Assembly (NCBI RefSeq): GCF_016545825.1 | Contig: NC_052613.1 | Span: forward strand, 44,188,112 to 44,252,111 | Length of the DNA: 64,000 nt | Reading direction: 5' to 3' | DNA from: Eucalyptus grandis | Lineage: Eukaryota; Streptophyta; Magnoliopsida; Myrtales; Myrtaceae | Shown: one piece after another, positions 21,990 to 35,639 of the stretch | How the letters are laid out: every line of letters begins with the position of its first letter | How positions within the stretch are numbered: position 1 is the stretch's first letter | Position numbers and translations under genes: made by a program | The notes under the pieces: generated by a model | The model's input: only the letters and a program-made list of their open reading frames with translations | Databases searched by the model: none | What the model was told of the DNA's origin: nothing

Positions 21990-24859
21990 CTGCATGACTC
22001 GCTTGCAGGATGCGTCTTCCACTGATGCTAGGATGACGGCGCAGCTGCAACTGTGGAAGGCCAGTAGGACAGCTGCTCATGGTCTAGCAGAGCTAAAGCT
22101 GCCAGGTTTATGGTCCTCTTAATCACTCCTAGCATCAGCTCTTGCAGCTCTTGAGTAGAACCTGCAATCATTTCTGCATATTTCAGTAATATTCAGCAGA
22201 ATCACTTTCTTTACTCAGATTAGTCAAGTGGTCAGAATTTGCTAAGTCTGAAAAGTAAGTCTTAACCCATGAAAACACACAATATGAGAGAAAAGAAAAT
22301 AAGTCTGCCGATCGAGGTTGCGCAGACAAGATATGGACTGTACCATAAGAAGTTGTGTATGGTAGGCAATGTACACTGAAAGTTGAGAACCTCTTGTACC
22401 AACCCACTCCATTGCCACCACTTCGCATCTGCTGTAGGTGTCTCTCCCCACACGGAAGTTCTTTTGTCTTACGCTGAAATACCAGTACCATTTACATCTG
22501 TTAGGGACTTGGCATAAACCAACTGGGTGTCTACCATCCATAAGTCATGCAGTGGAGTGATTTTAAGTCACTACTGGCAACCTGGACCCGGACATAGGGA
22601 AGTTTGAGTAATTGGTTATTACCAGTACCATTTACATCTGTTAGGGACTAAGCATGAACCAATTGGGTGTTTACCATCCATAAATGAATTATGCAGTGGA
22701 GTGATTGTAAGTCACTACTGGCAACCCGGACCCGGACATAGTGAAGGTTGAGTGATCGGTAATTCCTTTGCGATGGCAAACCTTTGAAGTTGTTCATGAT
22801 GTATTTCCTAACGGTCTACCACATGTAACTGAAATTACTGATCCAATGAACATTCAAATGTGGTGTCGTCTGAGATTATGGTGAAATGATTGCTGGGAGC
22901 ATAAGTAAAAAAGAAGATTTGTAAAGCTCGAGGTCTAAGCATCTTCACATTTGCTAACCGAAAGGTCCAAAGCAGTTATTGCCTTCTAATGAGGGCATTG
23001 ATTAGCATCCCTCTGTATGAAGGAAAATGAAGGAGATAAAATCTGATTACCAGTTGTAAGGTTGATTCTCCTCAATTCTGGTCGCTAGGGTGAGACAGGC
23101 TATTCCAGCAATTTGGAAGTTCCTTCGCTGTTTGAAGTATCCTTTACTAAGGAATCTGTCGAAGAGGCTCACCCCTAGAAACAAAGTCTCGTTGTGGAGC
23201 TCTCGCACTAGAATGCTGTTAACATGGAATATCAAACTTGTAAGAGGTCAAAGGAAGGACCACAGAAGGAAAGAAAGATCCATATAAACAGGATCCATGT
23301 AAATATATAGAGGCATGACGTTTTGTCCAGCTTGAAGCAATCTCTTATGTACAGGCATGGATCTAACAGTGAGGAATGTATGCAGTTATCTATATGCCAT
23401 GCAAAAGTGGTTTCTACAAGCAATTTATGCAAATTATAAATGGATTTCAACGGATCAATGTCTTGGCCATCGACATCTTGCATCTAATTAAAGATGAGGG
23501 TGAAAACTCGGACCCTATCTTCGTGTGACTCACCTCAATAATCCAGTGAACCATGCGCGTCCTTTCCTTGAGCACGGGCTCACCGTACTCCTCAACGTAG
23601 TTCCGCAAGAAGACTTCTCTCCTCTCTGTTTCTCAACAGCTGATAGCTCTCCGCATCCTCCTCGTCGCCACATCCATGCTAAAATTCGAGTTCATAAAAG
23701 TTAATCAAATTCAAATTTCAAACAACGAAAATCGTACGCACGTACAATAACAGCTTCGTACCCAGTAGAGCTTTACATTTACTTCAGAACTGAGACTCCG
23801 AGCTTTGTGGTTGTCTGCACGGGTACTTGATCTCAAATATTGCTCCCTGTACTGGAGGAGAAAAGAGAAGGTTGGGGAAGGATTCGAATCTTCATCTGAT
23901 TTCTCGGAGAACTCAAATCCAGATTCAGAGGAAATCGACAGAATGTACTCGGAGGAGTATTCGTCCGAGTTTTCCTCGAATAGCTCCTTTGTAGCTCGGA
24001 GAATGAATCGAGATCGGAAGAGTGGTCCGAGATGTCGTCGTACGCGATTTGCTCTGTGCAGGCGAGGTCGGTGTCGTAATTGATGGAGCCTGGCTTTTGA
24101 TCGACAGTCGATTCCGACTTTGAAGCGAGTAAACAACCGGTGACGTGACCTTTTGTTGTTTCAGAGAAAATCTCCGACGATGCTCTGTTCTCATGGCACT
24201 CGACTTCAAGCGTCTCGTCCTCCAATTCGGAAATTCGGAAACCGCTAGTTGCCTTGGAGCACGAGTCAACAAAGACGGGAGAGAGACGACCTCATTTTCA
24301 GCATTTCTGTTCCTCGACAATCCGCTGGAGAGCTCACTGGACTTCGCCGGCGAATGCTGGTGGACGCAGGAGATCTCCGATCGCGCGATCGACTCCGAAG
24401 CCGCATTTCCTCTGAACTCCTTCAAACCATGGTAGGTTCGGTGTCTTTCAACTCGGAGCTCTCCTCTTTGGAATCAACCTCGAAAGACGAACCGAACACG
24501 ACTCCGACACCGAGACCTCCTGCAACAGCTTCGGCAACTCCGCCTTCGTCCTCCTCCTCCTCCTCCCGTCGTCGCTTGCACGACGACCTCGTCGCTCTCC
24601 TAAACTCGCAATCGCCGCCTCCGACAGCATCGGATCGCCTCTTCCGAGTGCTCGCGCTCGCGCGCTCTTCTTCTCCTTCTTCGCGTCCGCCGTCCCGACG
24701 GAGACCTCGCCGTCAAGTAGCTGGAATCGACGGAAGCGGAGACGGCGGAGTTGCGCGAGAAGCAAGGAGAGGGGAGAACTGAGACCGCCTCCTCTGAGGA
24801 AGCTTCGACCGGAGCATCCTGTGTGTCCGCAAGTGCGGCGGCGGCGGCGGCTGCATCAT
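21990..24859 (-). pseudogene. SDS: SOLO DANCERS (SDS)-like meiotic cyclin, frameshifted
   Basis: SDS is a plant meiosis-specific cyclin needed for homologue pairing and recombination. The minus strand gives collinear exons with canonical splice sites: exon 1 about 24859-23780 (LRSKLPQRRRSQFSPLL, CEFRRATRSSCKRR, DLACTEQIAYDDIS, SGFEFSEKSDEDSNPSP, LQYREQYLRSST), exon 2 about 23677-23534 (DEEDAESYQLLRNREE, RTRMVHWIIE), exon 3 23215-23051 ([31 protein letters not shown]), exon 4 22473-22344 (YSRCEVVAMEW, LVQEVLNFQCTLPT) and exon 5 22161-21990 (DHEQLSYWPSTVAAA). Exons 1, 2, 4 and 5 each need one or more single-base shifts to stay open, and the final short exon is not found. It retains introns, so it is not a retrocopy. 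It is either a decaying gene or a real gene read through sequence errors. Confidence 0.82.
22481..22762. repeat. 140-bp tandem duplication in an SDS intron
   Basis: 22481-22620 and 22621-22762 are near-identical tandem copies starting ACCAGTACCATTTACATCTG. Both contain CACTACTGGCAACC and CGGACATAG. The array abuts the 5' side of exon 4 (minus strand), so the acceptor region of the intron was partly duplicated. The few substitutions and a short insertion in copy 2 show it is not brand new. Confidence 0.85.
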
Positions 24860-27496
24860 TTTCCGGCGGTTCCTATCCGGTTCCGGCTCCCACCGTCGTC
24901 CGGTGAACTTCGTCGAACTAGTTCGAAGCTTGGAGACGGTGCCGTTGTGAGTTGATGACGGAGGAATTTCGTGAAGTGATCGCAGTGTGGCGAGGAGGAG
25001 CAGAAGAAGAAGAAGAAGGAGAATGGGAGGAGTGCGTGGGTTTAACCACGTCGTGAAGGGACACGTGTAGTGTATCGCTCCGCATCATCTCCTGCTACTG
25101 AACTGCGGATCGGTCATAGCCGTTGATGTGATCCATGATCATCGCGCGGCCCACTGGCTCGGCCATGGGCCCCACACAGATAATGAGAATTGTTCAGGAA
25201 CCGAGAGTATTTATGGGCTGGTTTCCCTTCCTTTTTTGGAAAAATAGGTTAGTTTTTGGTCTATATATATATATATGTATATATTTTACGTTTACCGGGC
25301 AGTTATCGAGTTTTTGAAGTGGCGAAAAAGTCTCTTTTGTCAGTCAGAATGCTCACGGTGGCAGTGCTGCAATTTCCGCCAACGTGAAGGGCAAAAGATT
25401 TGCATGTGAGATGGTCGGCCTCGCCTTTTCGTCGGAACACTAGGCGGCACAAGAGCCACAATGGTGATGGAAGAGGGTGAGCGACAACTCTAATTGTTAT
25501 TTAAAATTAGATTGGGACTAATCGGTTTAATTAGTTGACTTTAATGGAATGGTCGAAAGTTTTGATCATATTTGATATTGACTTGATTCAATTCATCAAA
25601 TCAATGAACCGAATCAAAACATGTTAATTTCTTGTTGCCTCTTAGACTTGAGCCTTTAAAGGGCTAAATAAAAAGAAAAGAAAGAAGGAGGGAATAATTC
25701 GGGATTCGACCCTTTAGCCTCAAGAATCCAATAAATTCATTCAAAACATATAATCTAGCTTTAGCTAAAGAATAAACACATAATCTATCAAGAGGTAAAA
25801 TCAATTTTACTTGATGCTTTGACATTTCACATGATCAATCGAGAAATTGGCAATCATGCTAAAGCTTTTCTATATCTTTTTTTTTTACGGTACCAAATTA
25901 AAAATACATCACCCACCGATGGGTAGTTGAGTTAGTTGGGCTTTGAGCACTTTACTACGAGGTCCCAAAATTGAAATCTTCAGTCATTCTTCTAACACGT
26001 CTTAGCCGAGGATTATGGTAGTGGAGTTACGTGCTAACTTTCCTGAGGTATTGATGTTTGGTCTAAGGTGCGCACGTGCGTTGTATGCAGTATGGTTTAT
26101 ACCAATTAGCATAAGTGAAAGGCGGATCCAGCGGATCCTCGGTTATCAAAAAAAAATTAAAATATATCAATGCAATCGTGAATAAAGAATATAGGATAAA
26201 ACATGAGGCGAATTTTTAGGTTTTTGTAACATCAAAACATTCTAATGAGAGAAAAAAATTATAATTAGACTTTGTTTGTTTTGTAAAAATTAATGATTTA
26301 GAAAGAAAATTGAAAACAACCACTTGTATCTAGACCCGTTAAAATGGTCATAAACCAATTTCTTAATCCATATGGATATTACATGAGTTATTAATAGATT
26401 AATTATATTGAGTAAATGGGTCATAAATTGATTTACAATTTACTTAGATCTAATTCACTTTTATAATTTATAATTCTATCTTTTAATCTCTTGCTTTCAC
26501 TGGATCTCATACTTACTTTGCAATATGGATAGAGTTGGAAATGGGTTGGATTAGGTTGGAAACGATTGAGATATGTGTCGAATCGAAATTGGGTCAAGTA
26601 TAAGTTATTAGATTTGTATTGCGTAAAAATAAGCAAAAACGTGTTAAATTGATTAATTTAGATGAAACATTAATGACCGGACCTAATCCATTAGTTTGAT
26701 GAGCTTTTAAATTATATCGCTTGTAATAATTTATCGAAATAAATTTATATAAAAATATTTTTAAATCCATTTATTTTTATAAACAATATAAATAGTCATA
26801 TTTTGAAAAATGCATTTCAAATCATTTATTTTACAGCAAACCAAATGGATCCATTTAATGAAATAATGATATTCACATGATGCAGATTGGAAAAAGTCTA
26901 ATTTAAAATCGCCTTTTTCTGCATTAAACTTGTCGCCGCTATTTTTCTGTTAATTGGAGTTCCATCTGAACTGATGATACTCTCGTCCCATCCTCGCGTT
27001 CATCTTCATCCCCAAGCCAAAAAAAAAAAAAAAAATCGTTCGCCGATAAGGACTCGCCCCCGAAGTTGCCAAAGCTGTCGCGCGTTCTCTTTCCTCTCGC
27101 GATTCCACACTAGCCGATTCCGCTGTTCGGCTCGAACGCTACCTGCCATTCAACCGCAAGAAACCACGACGACGACGCGGCGCTGTTCGGGGGGTCACTG
27201 AGCTCCGCACCCTCCGTCGCCTCGGAAGACGAGATTTCTAGGTCGAAATCCGCCTCGGAAGACGAGATTTCTAGGCCGAATCGCCGCTCGTGCGAGGGAA
27301 TCTGCGGGTTCGACCTCGCGCTGATCGTTCCCTGGGGGGATGATCGCGATCGATCGGTGCGTCGTCGCGGTCCGATTTCGAACTCTTTTGACTCGGGGTT
27401 CGTTGTTTGTTTCTCCGGTTTTTCTTGTTTGCTCCGGCTAATTCCGTGTTCGATGATCGGGGATAATCGTGTCTAGGGTTTGAATTCGACGCGGTA
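24860..27496. other. Intergenic region between divergent SDS-like and CCZ1-like genes
   Basis: 24860-25080 is GC-rich and probably the upstream or leader region of the SDS-like gene, with an AGAAGAAGAAG run near 25000. A short TA repeat lies at 25261-25282. 25450-26930 is AT-rich repeat-derived DNA with no supported ORF. From 26974 it becomes GC-rich: a run of about 15 A at 27018-27034, then the untranslated leader of the CCZ1-like gene, ending in TCTAGGGTTTGAATTC before ATG 27497. Confidence 0.5.
27220..27275. repeat. 23-bp direct repeat in the CCZ1 leader
   Basis: A 23-bp word beginning CCTCGGAAGACGAGATTTCT occurs at 27220-27242 and again at 27253-27275, separated by 10 bp. It lies in the presumed 5' untranslated region about 220 bp before the ATG. 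Confidence 0.85.
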
Positions 27497-30400
27497 ATGG
27501 GCTTGTCGTCGGTCGCGAGCAACAGCGAGGGCATGCAGCTGTGCATCTTCGACCTGCGGAGAGGGCAAACGAGGGCAGGAGCTGGACAAGATCCTGTTCT
27601 TTTACCCGCCGATCTGCCCTTCTCCACTCAGCTCTCCGTCATTGGCCTCAGCGAGGCCTCATTACCTTCACCAGGTTGGCGACGGATCCTTTGAATTCTG
27701 GCATAAGCCGACGTTAGAAGTATACGAGCGCCGACTTTGTCATTTCAGTTGCTGAGTGCTTTTCTGGTCGTTGAAAGTTCGTTCATTTCGTCTGTTTCTT
27801 GGATCTGTCGGTTTAGTGGAGTGAGCTTGTCTTGTGTTTGTTCTTGGTGGGGTCAAGGATTTTCTCTCCAGAGGCTGCATGCGAGGTCATCGAAGCGGAG
27901 AGGCACTCTCATGTGTTCTTCGAGGCGGAACCAGATATTTGGATGGTCGTGGTGCGTTCTCTGTTCAATCTCTTATGCTCCAGTATTTGAAAGCTTCGAT
28001 GTCTTCTTTCTTTTCCCTTTAATTATATACTTTTCTTCGTATTTCGTAAGATTGTTGAGAAAAACAAGGAAGCGGAAGCGATTTGGAGAGTTGAAGGATT
28101 GAGAAAGGTCCTAAAGGAAGTCCACTCTCTTTTCTTGATGTTCCACGGGTCTATAAGATCATTGCTTGAGAAGGAACCAGCTGCAGGATCGGTCAGATCT
28201 CAGTTGTACATATTCATCATGGATTATCTTAGTGGTGAGTTCTTGTGAAAGTATTTTGACTGTACTAACATTCTTAATTTAATGTGCAATTCTTTCTTGG
28301 CATCGTTTTATCTATAATTAGTTCAAAGTATTTCATCGTAAGTCACTAATTGTCAGCATTTGAAAAAGCGGTCTCCATTGGATTACTGCTGCTGGGGTAA
28401 TGCGAAGTTTGCTCTATCAAATGGTCACCTTTGATTTCTGCTACTCCACTTGTGCTGAAGCTGCTGTTTCTGGCACCTCACACGTAAAATTTTCTCTTTG
28501 AGGCAGATTTTCTCTCTTCGAAGAAACTCCAATTACCATCATTCCGTGATTCTTTGAAGGGAGCGTGCGACTGGCAGATGCTAACTGTAGGACGTGAGGC
28601 TGCAATAGAAGTTCAGGTAGGTTTTGTATGATTTTCTCATTGCATGGTTCTCTGGGGGAATGTAGATGCCAGTTTGACATGATTCTTATTGATATGGTGT
28701 GCCAATACTTTCTCATTTCCAATCATGATGCACTGTTGGGAATTATAGGGCCTTCTCAATGCACTGAAAATTGGGCAGCTCCTGTAATGCTTGGTTATTT
28801 TTGCAATTTTGCTATGCATACATTTCCGATGGTGGATTCTATCAAATAATTATACTACTGTTTTGTCAGTCACTTGTCAGGGTTGTAGAATCGTGCACTG
28901 GAAGCCAGTCAAGCCACTCGTTGCTCTTGTTTCAGGACCTTCTAGTTTCTACGACACTTTCTCCAGTATGTTTTAGTTGTAAAGTTCATGTCAATTTTCT
29001 GTTTTTCCATAATCCATATATATATATTTTTTGCAGCTTTTTTTGTCTTAAATTTGTGAGATGGTTTACAGTAAATTTCTATCTTAACCTATCTCTCATC
29101 ATTCTCCTTTTTCTCAGGATGACACCATCAATCTATTTACATATGCTGTTCTAAGATTGACCCCTCGTGCTCTCTCTGCGGGGTTAAGTTCCTGGTCCTA
29201 TCTACGTAAGGGAAGTGCTGCATCCACTGCCGTGACAGGGCCTACTATGGGAAGCGCAACTTTCTCTTTCCAGAACCTTTCCATGGTTCACGTGGTACCT
29301 CCGCAGGTGATGATCACAGTCATGCCGTGAGACCTCTGCAGCATGACAGGTGGTCCAAAGGAAGGGATGGTTTTCTTATCACAGATATCTGGCAAGCTGA
29401 GCCTGCGAGCTTAGTTTCTGTCACCCCATCAATTTGGCTCCAGCAGACTGAAGAGAAAATGTCTCTGTGCTTATCAACACAAGAGCCTTTACCTTTATCC
29501 TTCTGATTCCTGTGTCCTCTGTTATTAATGGGGAACAAGGCATTTTGGCAGTGAAGCAGCTAGTTCTTGAACATGTTAGTCCTCCACTGATGTCTGTTTT
29601 AGCTGTTGTTCTTATACCCTATACTTTTATATCTTTTATATAAATAATGGGTAGGTAGCATTTTAAGGTTAACTTGTATTTTGATAAGCTTTTTAGGATG
29701 GCATAGCTAATCTATCAAATTAGTGGTAATTACTGACATTAACATTATTTCACTTTTTCATATTTCGGTGGCTCATCCTTGTTCATGGATGGACACTTTC
29801 TAGCGCTGTCTTATGTACTAATTAATTATTGTCAATTGCCCATCATTCTTGTGTAGGCGCCACTCTATATTTAGGTGTTTAAATTATGAGTATCGAATTC
29901 TAGTACTACTGAGTCCTTTCTGTTCATGCTTTGTAAACTAAGCATCTAACATATCTGTGATTCTGACTTTCTGCTATTGAAACTTTGAAGTTCAGAGCCC
30001 CATAAGTCCTCCTAGTTTGTGTTGAGTTAATGTTGTTATCAAGAGGTATAATGATTGTATACACTGACATGCTGCATTGGACTGTGTGATCCCGTTGCAC
30101 TTGTGTATGCCTTCCCATACACCATCATATTCATATTCTTCCATGATAGACAAAGCTGGACATTGTAAAGAAACCATGATGTTCTTACCGACTTATTTGG
30201 TTTTGTACTTTCTTCACGAATCATTCTCTGCAAATGGCATGGTCACCTTACTTAAATGCCCTTTGTGTTATTATTGAATGTGATTTGACTTTTTTGAACT
30301 TGTGGTGGCTGATTTGGAATCTTTCAGCAAGGATTAGATATAAGTTGCAGGAAAAGTACTTGAATTATCTGTCTTTTACTCCTTAGAGAATTCTCAGCGT

Positions 30401-32811
30401 CAGGACTTTTTGCTCTTTCAATTTATTGAGCACTGGAGCATAATTTGATATGTATCTTTTATTGATGTTACTTTCCATGGGTGCTGTAGGTTGTGTTTGC
30501 AATTGCATTCCGTCATATTCTAGAATTCTGAGCTCTAGGTAAATTTTAATAGAGTGAGGAAAATGCTGAAAATGACAAAAATCATCTTGAATCTTCATGT
30601 TGGTCTCAAAGACCATTCCTTTGGGAATTAGAGAATTCATGCCTTTCTTATTGGTGCTGACTCTGATATGTCAGTTGATTCGTGGATGACTTCTTTGTAT
30701 GATTATTCTCCAGTTTCTTCACTGAGAAGGAGAGGCCACCAGAAAAGGATCGATGAGAATCTAAAGCATTTACATTTAGTGATTTTCCTTAATGCTGCTA
30801 GTCCGCCTATCAAAGGCTTAAGAAAGCTTCTTACTTTCATCTATGTACCATATTTGACTTCCTACTCACCATCTGTATACTAAATTAAATTTTTTTCCGG
30901 AATTGTCAGGCGTCATTGAAGATGTTGAAAGTTGAAGAAAAGCTCTCAAAAGGATGGGGTGGTGAGAATGCGTACCATGTCAGTGGTTACCGTTATTTGC
31001 TTGTAGATGGTGACAGAAACTTATCCAGGGCTTCACCGCCAGGCAAAGTTGCTACATTGACAAAGGTCAATTGCTGTAACTGTTTATTTTTATGTATGGT
31101 CAATTTGTTGAAGATAACTTTACCTTTTAGAGGCTTGCCTTGCTGATAACAAATATAATCTCTTCCTGGACTACTTAGACTATCATCTGGAGCCCTAGTT
31201 CCCTATAAAGGGCATGACTCAGGTAGTTGCATCAATAGATCATCAGTATACAGAGTGCTTGGTGAGCTATATATAATGATGCAAGGTCCATGTTCTTGTT
31301 CTAAGTAACCATATCACGATGTCTCTTCCACAGTACCATATTTAATCCAACTTTAAACTTCCTTTGGATCATAAGCAATTTGCGTATGTAACTTTGGTGA
31401 ACAAAGACTGGAGTCTGCACCATCAAGAGATTGCAGTTCAGTTAGTTAATTCTTGACGTGTTCTCTTACAGCCAATTTGTCATGGGACTACTTATGATCA
31501 TCATAAGAACTAAATAATTTTTTTTTTATGTAAGCAATTTATGGACCCTCTGCCACGGTACCAGATCTAATACAATTTTAAGTTCCTTTTGGATCTTACG
31601 CTATTTATGTTCTTGGTGTGAGCTTTGGTGACGATAAGGTAGTCTGCAAAATAATCTATTCTAAGTAAGAAAATCGTCCTAGTGGGATTGCAATTCAATT
31701 AGCTAAGTCATGAAGGTCCTATTAGCTCCTTAACCATTAGCGCATCTGCGTTATATGGCATGCCCATTTAGCTAGCATGAATAGCTTTTTGTTTTTCCTT
31801 TTTATCTTTTTGGGAGGGAAGTAGCTACTTAACTATTATCATATCTACTTTTATGTTGCATGTGCCCATTTAGCAGCAGGAATATGCCTTTTCTTTTTTC
31901 CCCTTTTTTGTTAAATTTTTTAGAGGAGGATGGGGGATTATGAAGTTAAGTTCCTTTTTTTCCCAGTGGCAATTTTGCAAGCTGGAATTCTGGCCCTCTT
32001 ACATGTATGTGTTGCATGCTTCAGAATTGAATTGCAATTCACAAAGCTAGAATTGTTTGAGATTTGCAGGATTCATTGCTTGCTTTGAGTAAGCTCAGAG
32101 AAGAGGTTGACATTGAAAAAGCAGGGCAAAATGGGATAATGACGGTCATGAGAAAGATCTCGAAATATGCACTAGGGCTAGAAACAATGCATGGGTTATC
32201 TCTCAAGTTACAAGGGGAAAAGAACTGTACATGGTTCTTGAAAATGCCAATGAGACCCTTCTTTATGCCTCTGATGCTGTTCAGAAGTTCAGCAACAGGT
32301 AGTCTCCTATGTTTTCTTTGAAATTGTGCTTTGCCTTCATGTTGGTGGACATATAATCCCGAGATTGGTTTCTTGAAAATTGTCAGAGGAGTTCTAATGA
32401 GAATAATATAGCTTTTTTACATAAGCCAAAAAGGGGAAACTCTTCCCTTTTCGTCTAGTTTTTGCTAATCTCATTCTCTTTTAGGTGTTCTCCAACTATT
32501 TCTGAAAACTTGGATTAAATCTCCTAATTTCTTTTTTTGGTCGGAATTAAATCTCCTAATGCAACTGAACTTCTTGTATGGGCATTTTTTCCATTGATGT
32601 TCTCAAAAAGTAGGAACTTCTCATGACATCTCATTTGTTGGTTTCCTGATTATAACGGAATTTTACTTGTTCCCATCTGAGTTTACTCTTTATCTTGGCT
32701 CTTTTGACAATTTTTCAGATGACTGAAGAAAGTTAACTTAAAAATATGTGTCCTTAGCCATCTGTTTGTATATAAACCAGGTACTGCAATGGAGCCTTCT
32801 CCTTGGATTAA
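27497..32811 (+). pseudogene. CCZ1: CCZ1-like vacuolar fusion protein gene, nine exons, frameshifted in exons 1, 6 and 8
   Basis: CCZ1 pairs with MON1 as the guanine-nucleotide exchange factor for Rab7 on late endosomes. Exons with GT-AG borders: 27497-27674 (MGLSSVASNSEGMQLCIFDL), 27858-about 27952 (EVIEAERHSHVFFEAEPDIW), 28051-28234 (KVLKEVHSLFLMFHGSIRSL), 28507-28616, 28870-28965 (LLLFQDLLVSTTLSP), 29118-29574 (SSWSYLRKG, DGFLITDIWQ), 30910-31065 (LSKGWGGENAYHVSGYR), 32070-32298 and 32781-32811 (YCNGAFSLD, stop). Exons 2-5, 7 and 9 are open in phase. Exon 1 needs several single-base insertions, all in short G/C runs. Exon 6 has a lost C near 29280 and an extra T near 29495. Exon 8 shifts near 32135. 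It is either a recent pseudogene or a functional gene with sequence errors. The long AT-rich introns 6 and 7 contain no other gene. Confidence 0.88.
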
Positions 32812-33400
32812 GAACTTCGGTCTGCACATTTGGAGCAATTTTAGCAGAATGATGTGCGAAATTATAAATATCCCTTGTTTCTACCATTTACTTGGAGAGC
32901 AGATGCAAGGCACAGGTGCCCCTTCTCTGTACATCACTCTCACTTCACTGTGGCATGGAAAAAGCTGATCATTGTAACTTGCTTTGTTCCCATCTTATTG
33001 TGCTATAAAATTTTGGCCGTTATGCTTTTAGGGGTTGGGATTCTTATCCTGAACAGGTCATGTTGAATTCGTTTGGACTGTGACCCTGAGGACACATTAT
33101 TGTACTTTTCCCAGATGAAGGGGTCACAGTGTATTTGAGCTATAGGAGGCATTGGTATATCTTTCACCCAATCTTCACGGTGTTTACTGTTTAGTTTCAG
33201 TAGCCTCATCACCTTCTGTGACACCTTTATGTAAAAGTTTTTGGTTCTTCTATGTGAATATCTCCTCAGTGAAACGAAAATTGCATAGATTGGATTGGAT
33301 GTGAAATGTCTTGAAATGCATGATGACAGCTGTAGCCACCAGATGGGACACCAAATCACGTCATGTACAGACTTCAGTAATTGTCTTATCCGTGGGTGGA
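32812..33400. other. 3' flank of the CCZ1-like gene
   Basis: Probable 3' untranslated and downstream sequence. A long minus-strand open frame (33003-33491, 162 codons) crosses this stretch but shows no recognisable domain, and I regard it as chance. Confidence 0.4.
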
Positions 33401-35639
33401 GATGAGAAAGAATAATTCTACATTCGTCCGAACGTGCATAATTAGGCCACAAGTTGATGAATGAACTTCCTGGACGCATATCCATTGCCATGGGGTACGG
33501 CGATTTTTTTTTTTGTTGTTGTTATTTCTTCCCTCGATAATACAGATAAACTTAGGGGCTATGGATGCCTTTGAAGTGCTCGATTTTTTAAGTAATACTG
33601 TTCAGAGTTGGTTTGATGTGATCTGTCTGCTCCGCAACATTCGTTTCCGAGGTAAGATGCCAGAGCAATCGTGAATGTGAGGATGGATTGACGTGGAAAT
33701 AAATGGGTGAGTTTCCCACTCCCCTATTTGCCTGTATACCCACTTCTTTCATTGATGCGATTCTCACTTGAACTTGAAGAGAAGACGCTCTGTGTAACAT
33801 TAAAGAAAATGGCACTTTCTCAGATTTGCTGTAGGCATATACATTATCAGAAAGGCAGGAACCACCAAAAGGGGCTATCTAGATATGGAGGGACTGCTAT
33901 CCCAGTTATTTAACTTGATGGGACAAAATCAAAGAAGAAATTTCAGTTCCAACCAAGCGTGGGAAGAGAGAGATCTTCTTCTTTTACCTTCAATTTGTAA
34001 AGATGACTATCCGTGAAATTCATATTCGCTCTTTAAAATTCGGAAGGTAATTGTCAATGATATGCCTATGCAATGTTCTCTCGATGCACATAACCTGAAT
34101 AAGAACGTCATTACCTGAAATAAATATGTCTTGTGCTTGAATTATTTTAGGCATTTTCACGTTAAATAAAAATTCAAAACTCCCGAATTCTTGAGGGAAA
34201 ACATAAATGTACAATAATGAAGAAAAAAATGTTGTTTTAAATTCACGCGGAGCGACTAAGAAACAAGAAAAGGGGATCAGGCATGCTCGATTCCTGTAGC
34301 TTTCCAGTGAAGGGGGCATCTGGTCTGGAAAAGGACGAATCGCACGCCGCATGCGGTCCAATACTTTACGAGTTTCCCAGCAAATAGCAGTCTCTTTTTT
34401 CGCTGTACGTCTCTCTTTAATCAATGCGGGTGCGTGTGGCCGACACATGGGTCAATCATTATGGTCGGATGAAATGGACCCAATCATTAATTTATAAGCA
34501 AAAGGATTATCTCATGGAGTACTTATTCGGACCAAAGGTCCCAAAAAGACAAAAGTACAGACAGGTTTTCCAGTTCATAATTTCCCCCGCGGCCTTGCCT
34601 CGTGCGAAAGTCCCTAGACTTTAAGCACCGATGGATTCACGTGACTGATTCCATATGATACAATATGATACGATAGAATCAATATAATTTGGCTCTGATT
34701 GATCCTTTGAATACGTTCTGTATTTTTTGGATTCTTTATTTGTAAATTTTTGTAATTTCTTCATTTCACTTACTTATCAGAAATCTCACTTTACAAATTA
34801 TTAATATGACATGACATTTTAGAAGCTGAATAAAATTTAATCTCGATTTCACGAAATGAGAATACAAAACGATGCTAATTTCAATTCACTTTGTATTTTT
34901 ATGCATATCATCGACTTTGCGAGCCCAATCAAGGACTTTTCCTCGGATCAATACACGTTTGTGAACCCATTTGATTTAGACTAATTTTCAATGCTTTCTC
35001 CTTTTTACTTTGGATGCGTAAAATTATACATGAAAAAAAGAAAAAGAAAGACTATATCGAAATCATTCAAACGAAGAGATTAGAAAGAACATGTGAAATC
35101 GGTCATATTTCTATCATTTGATGCAAAATTTTTTGTATTTAGATGAAATTTTCAGATTTTAAATCTACATCTTGTTGGATTCATGCAATGCTTGATATAT
35201 GTTATGGACTTCGTAAACGACTTAACATTTGAAGAGGAATGTTTTTATATCCGAATGAATCATCCGAGACTTCGATCGGAATCTTATCCGCTTGACCAGG
35301 CTGGTAAATGTATATTGTGGACCTACCTAAAAAGCCTAAAGGTGGCTTGCATATGCAACTTGATACATTGAATTTGGACCTACAAAATGGCGTTAGCATC
35401 ATGGAAAAATAGCAATTTTTATTTTATTTTATTGTGGATGAGGGCCTGTGTTTGACACACGCCCGAAAGTGACACGTGAAACCGATCATTGCGAATCCGA
35501 CCTAGGGGAGCCGACGAAAGCAATGCTAAAACCCTAAGCTTTGCAGATCTTTTTCAACCTGAAAGGGAAATATAACATTATGTTATCTCCATACTTTGGC
35601 AGGACAAGGCAAGTGGTGAAGATGCCGTTCACATTCGGG

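Noticed and set aside
24249..24782. 177-codon Ser/Pro/Arg-rich plus-strand frame
   Set aside because: It lies antisense to the SDS-like exon 1, whose minus-strand motifs (CEFRRATRSS, VDSCS) are meaningful. The plus frame is low complexity with no domain.
33003..33491. 162-codon minus-strand frame after CCZ1
   Set aside because: No recognisable domain, and it overlaps the CCZ1 3' flank and the start of duplicated block X.
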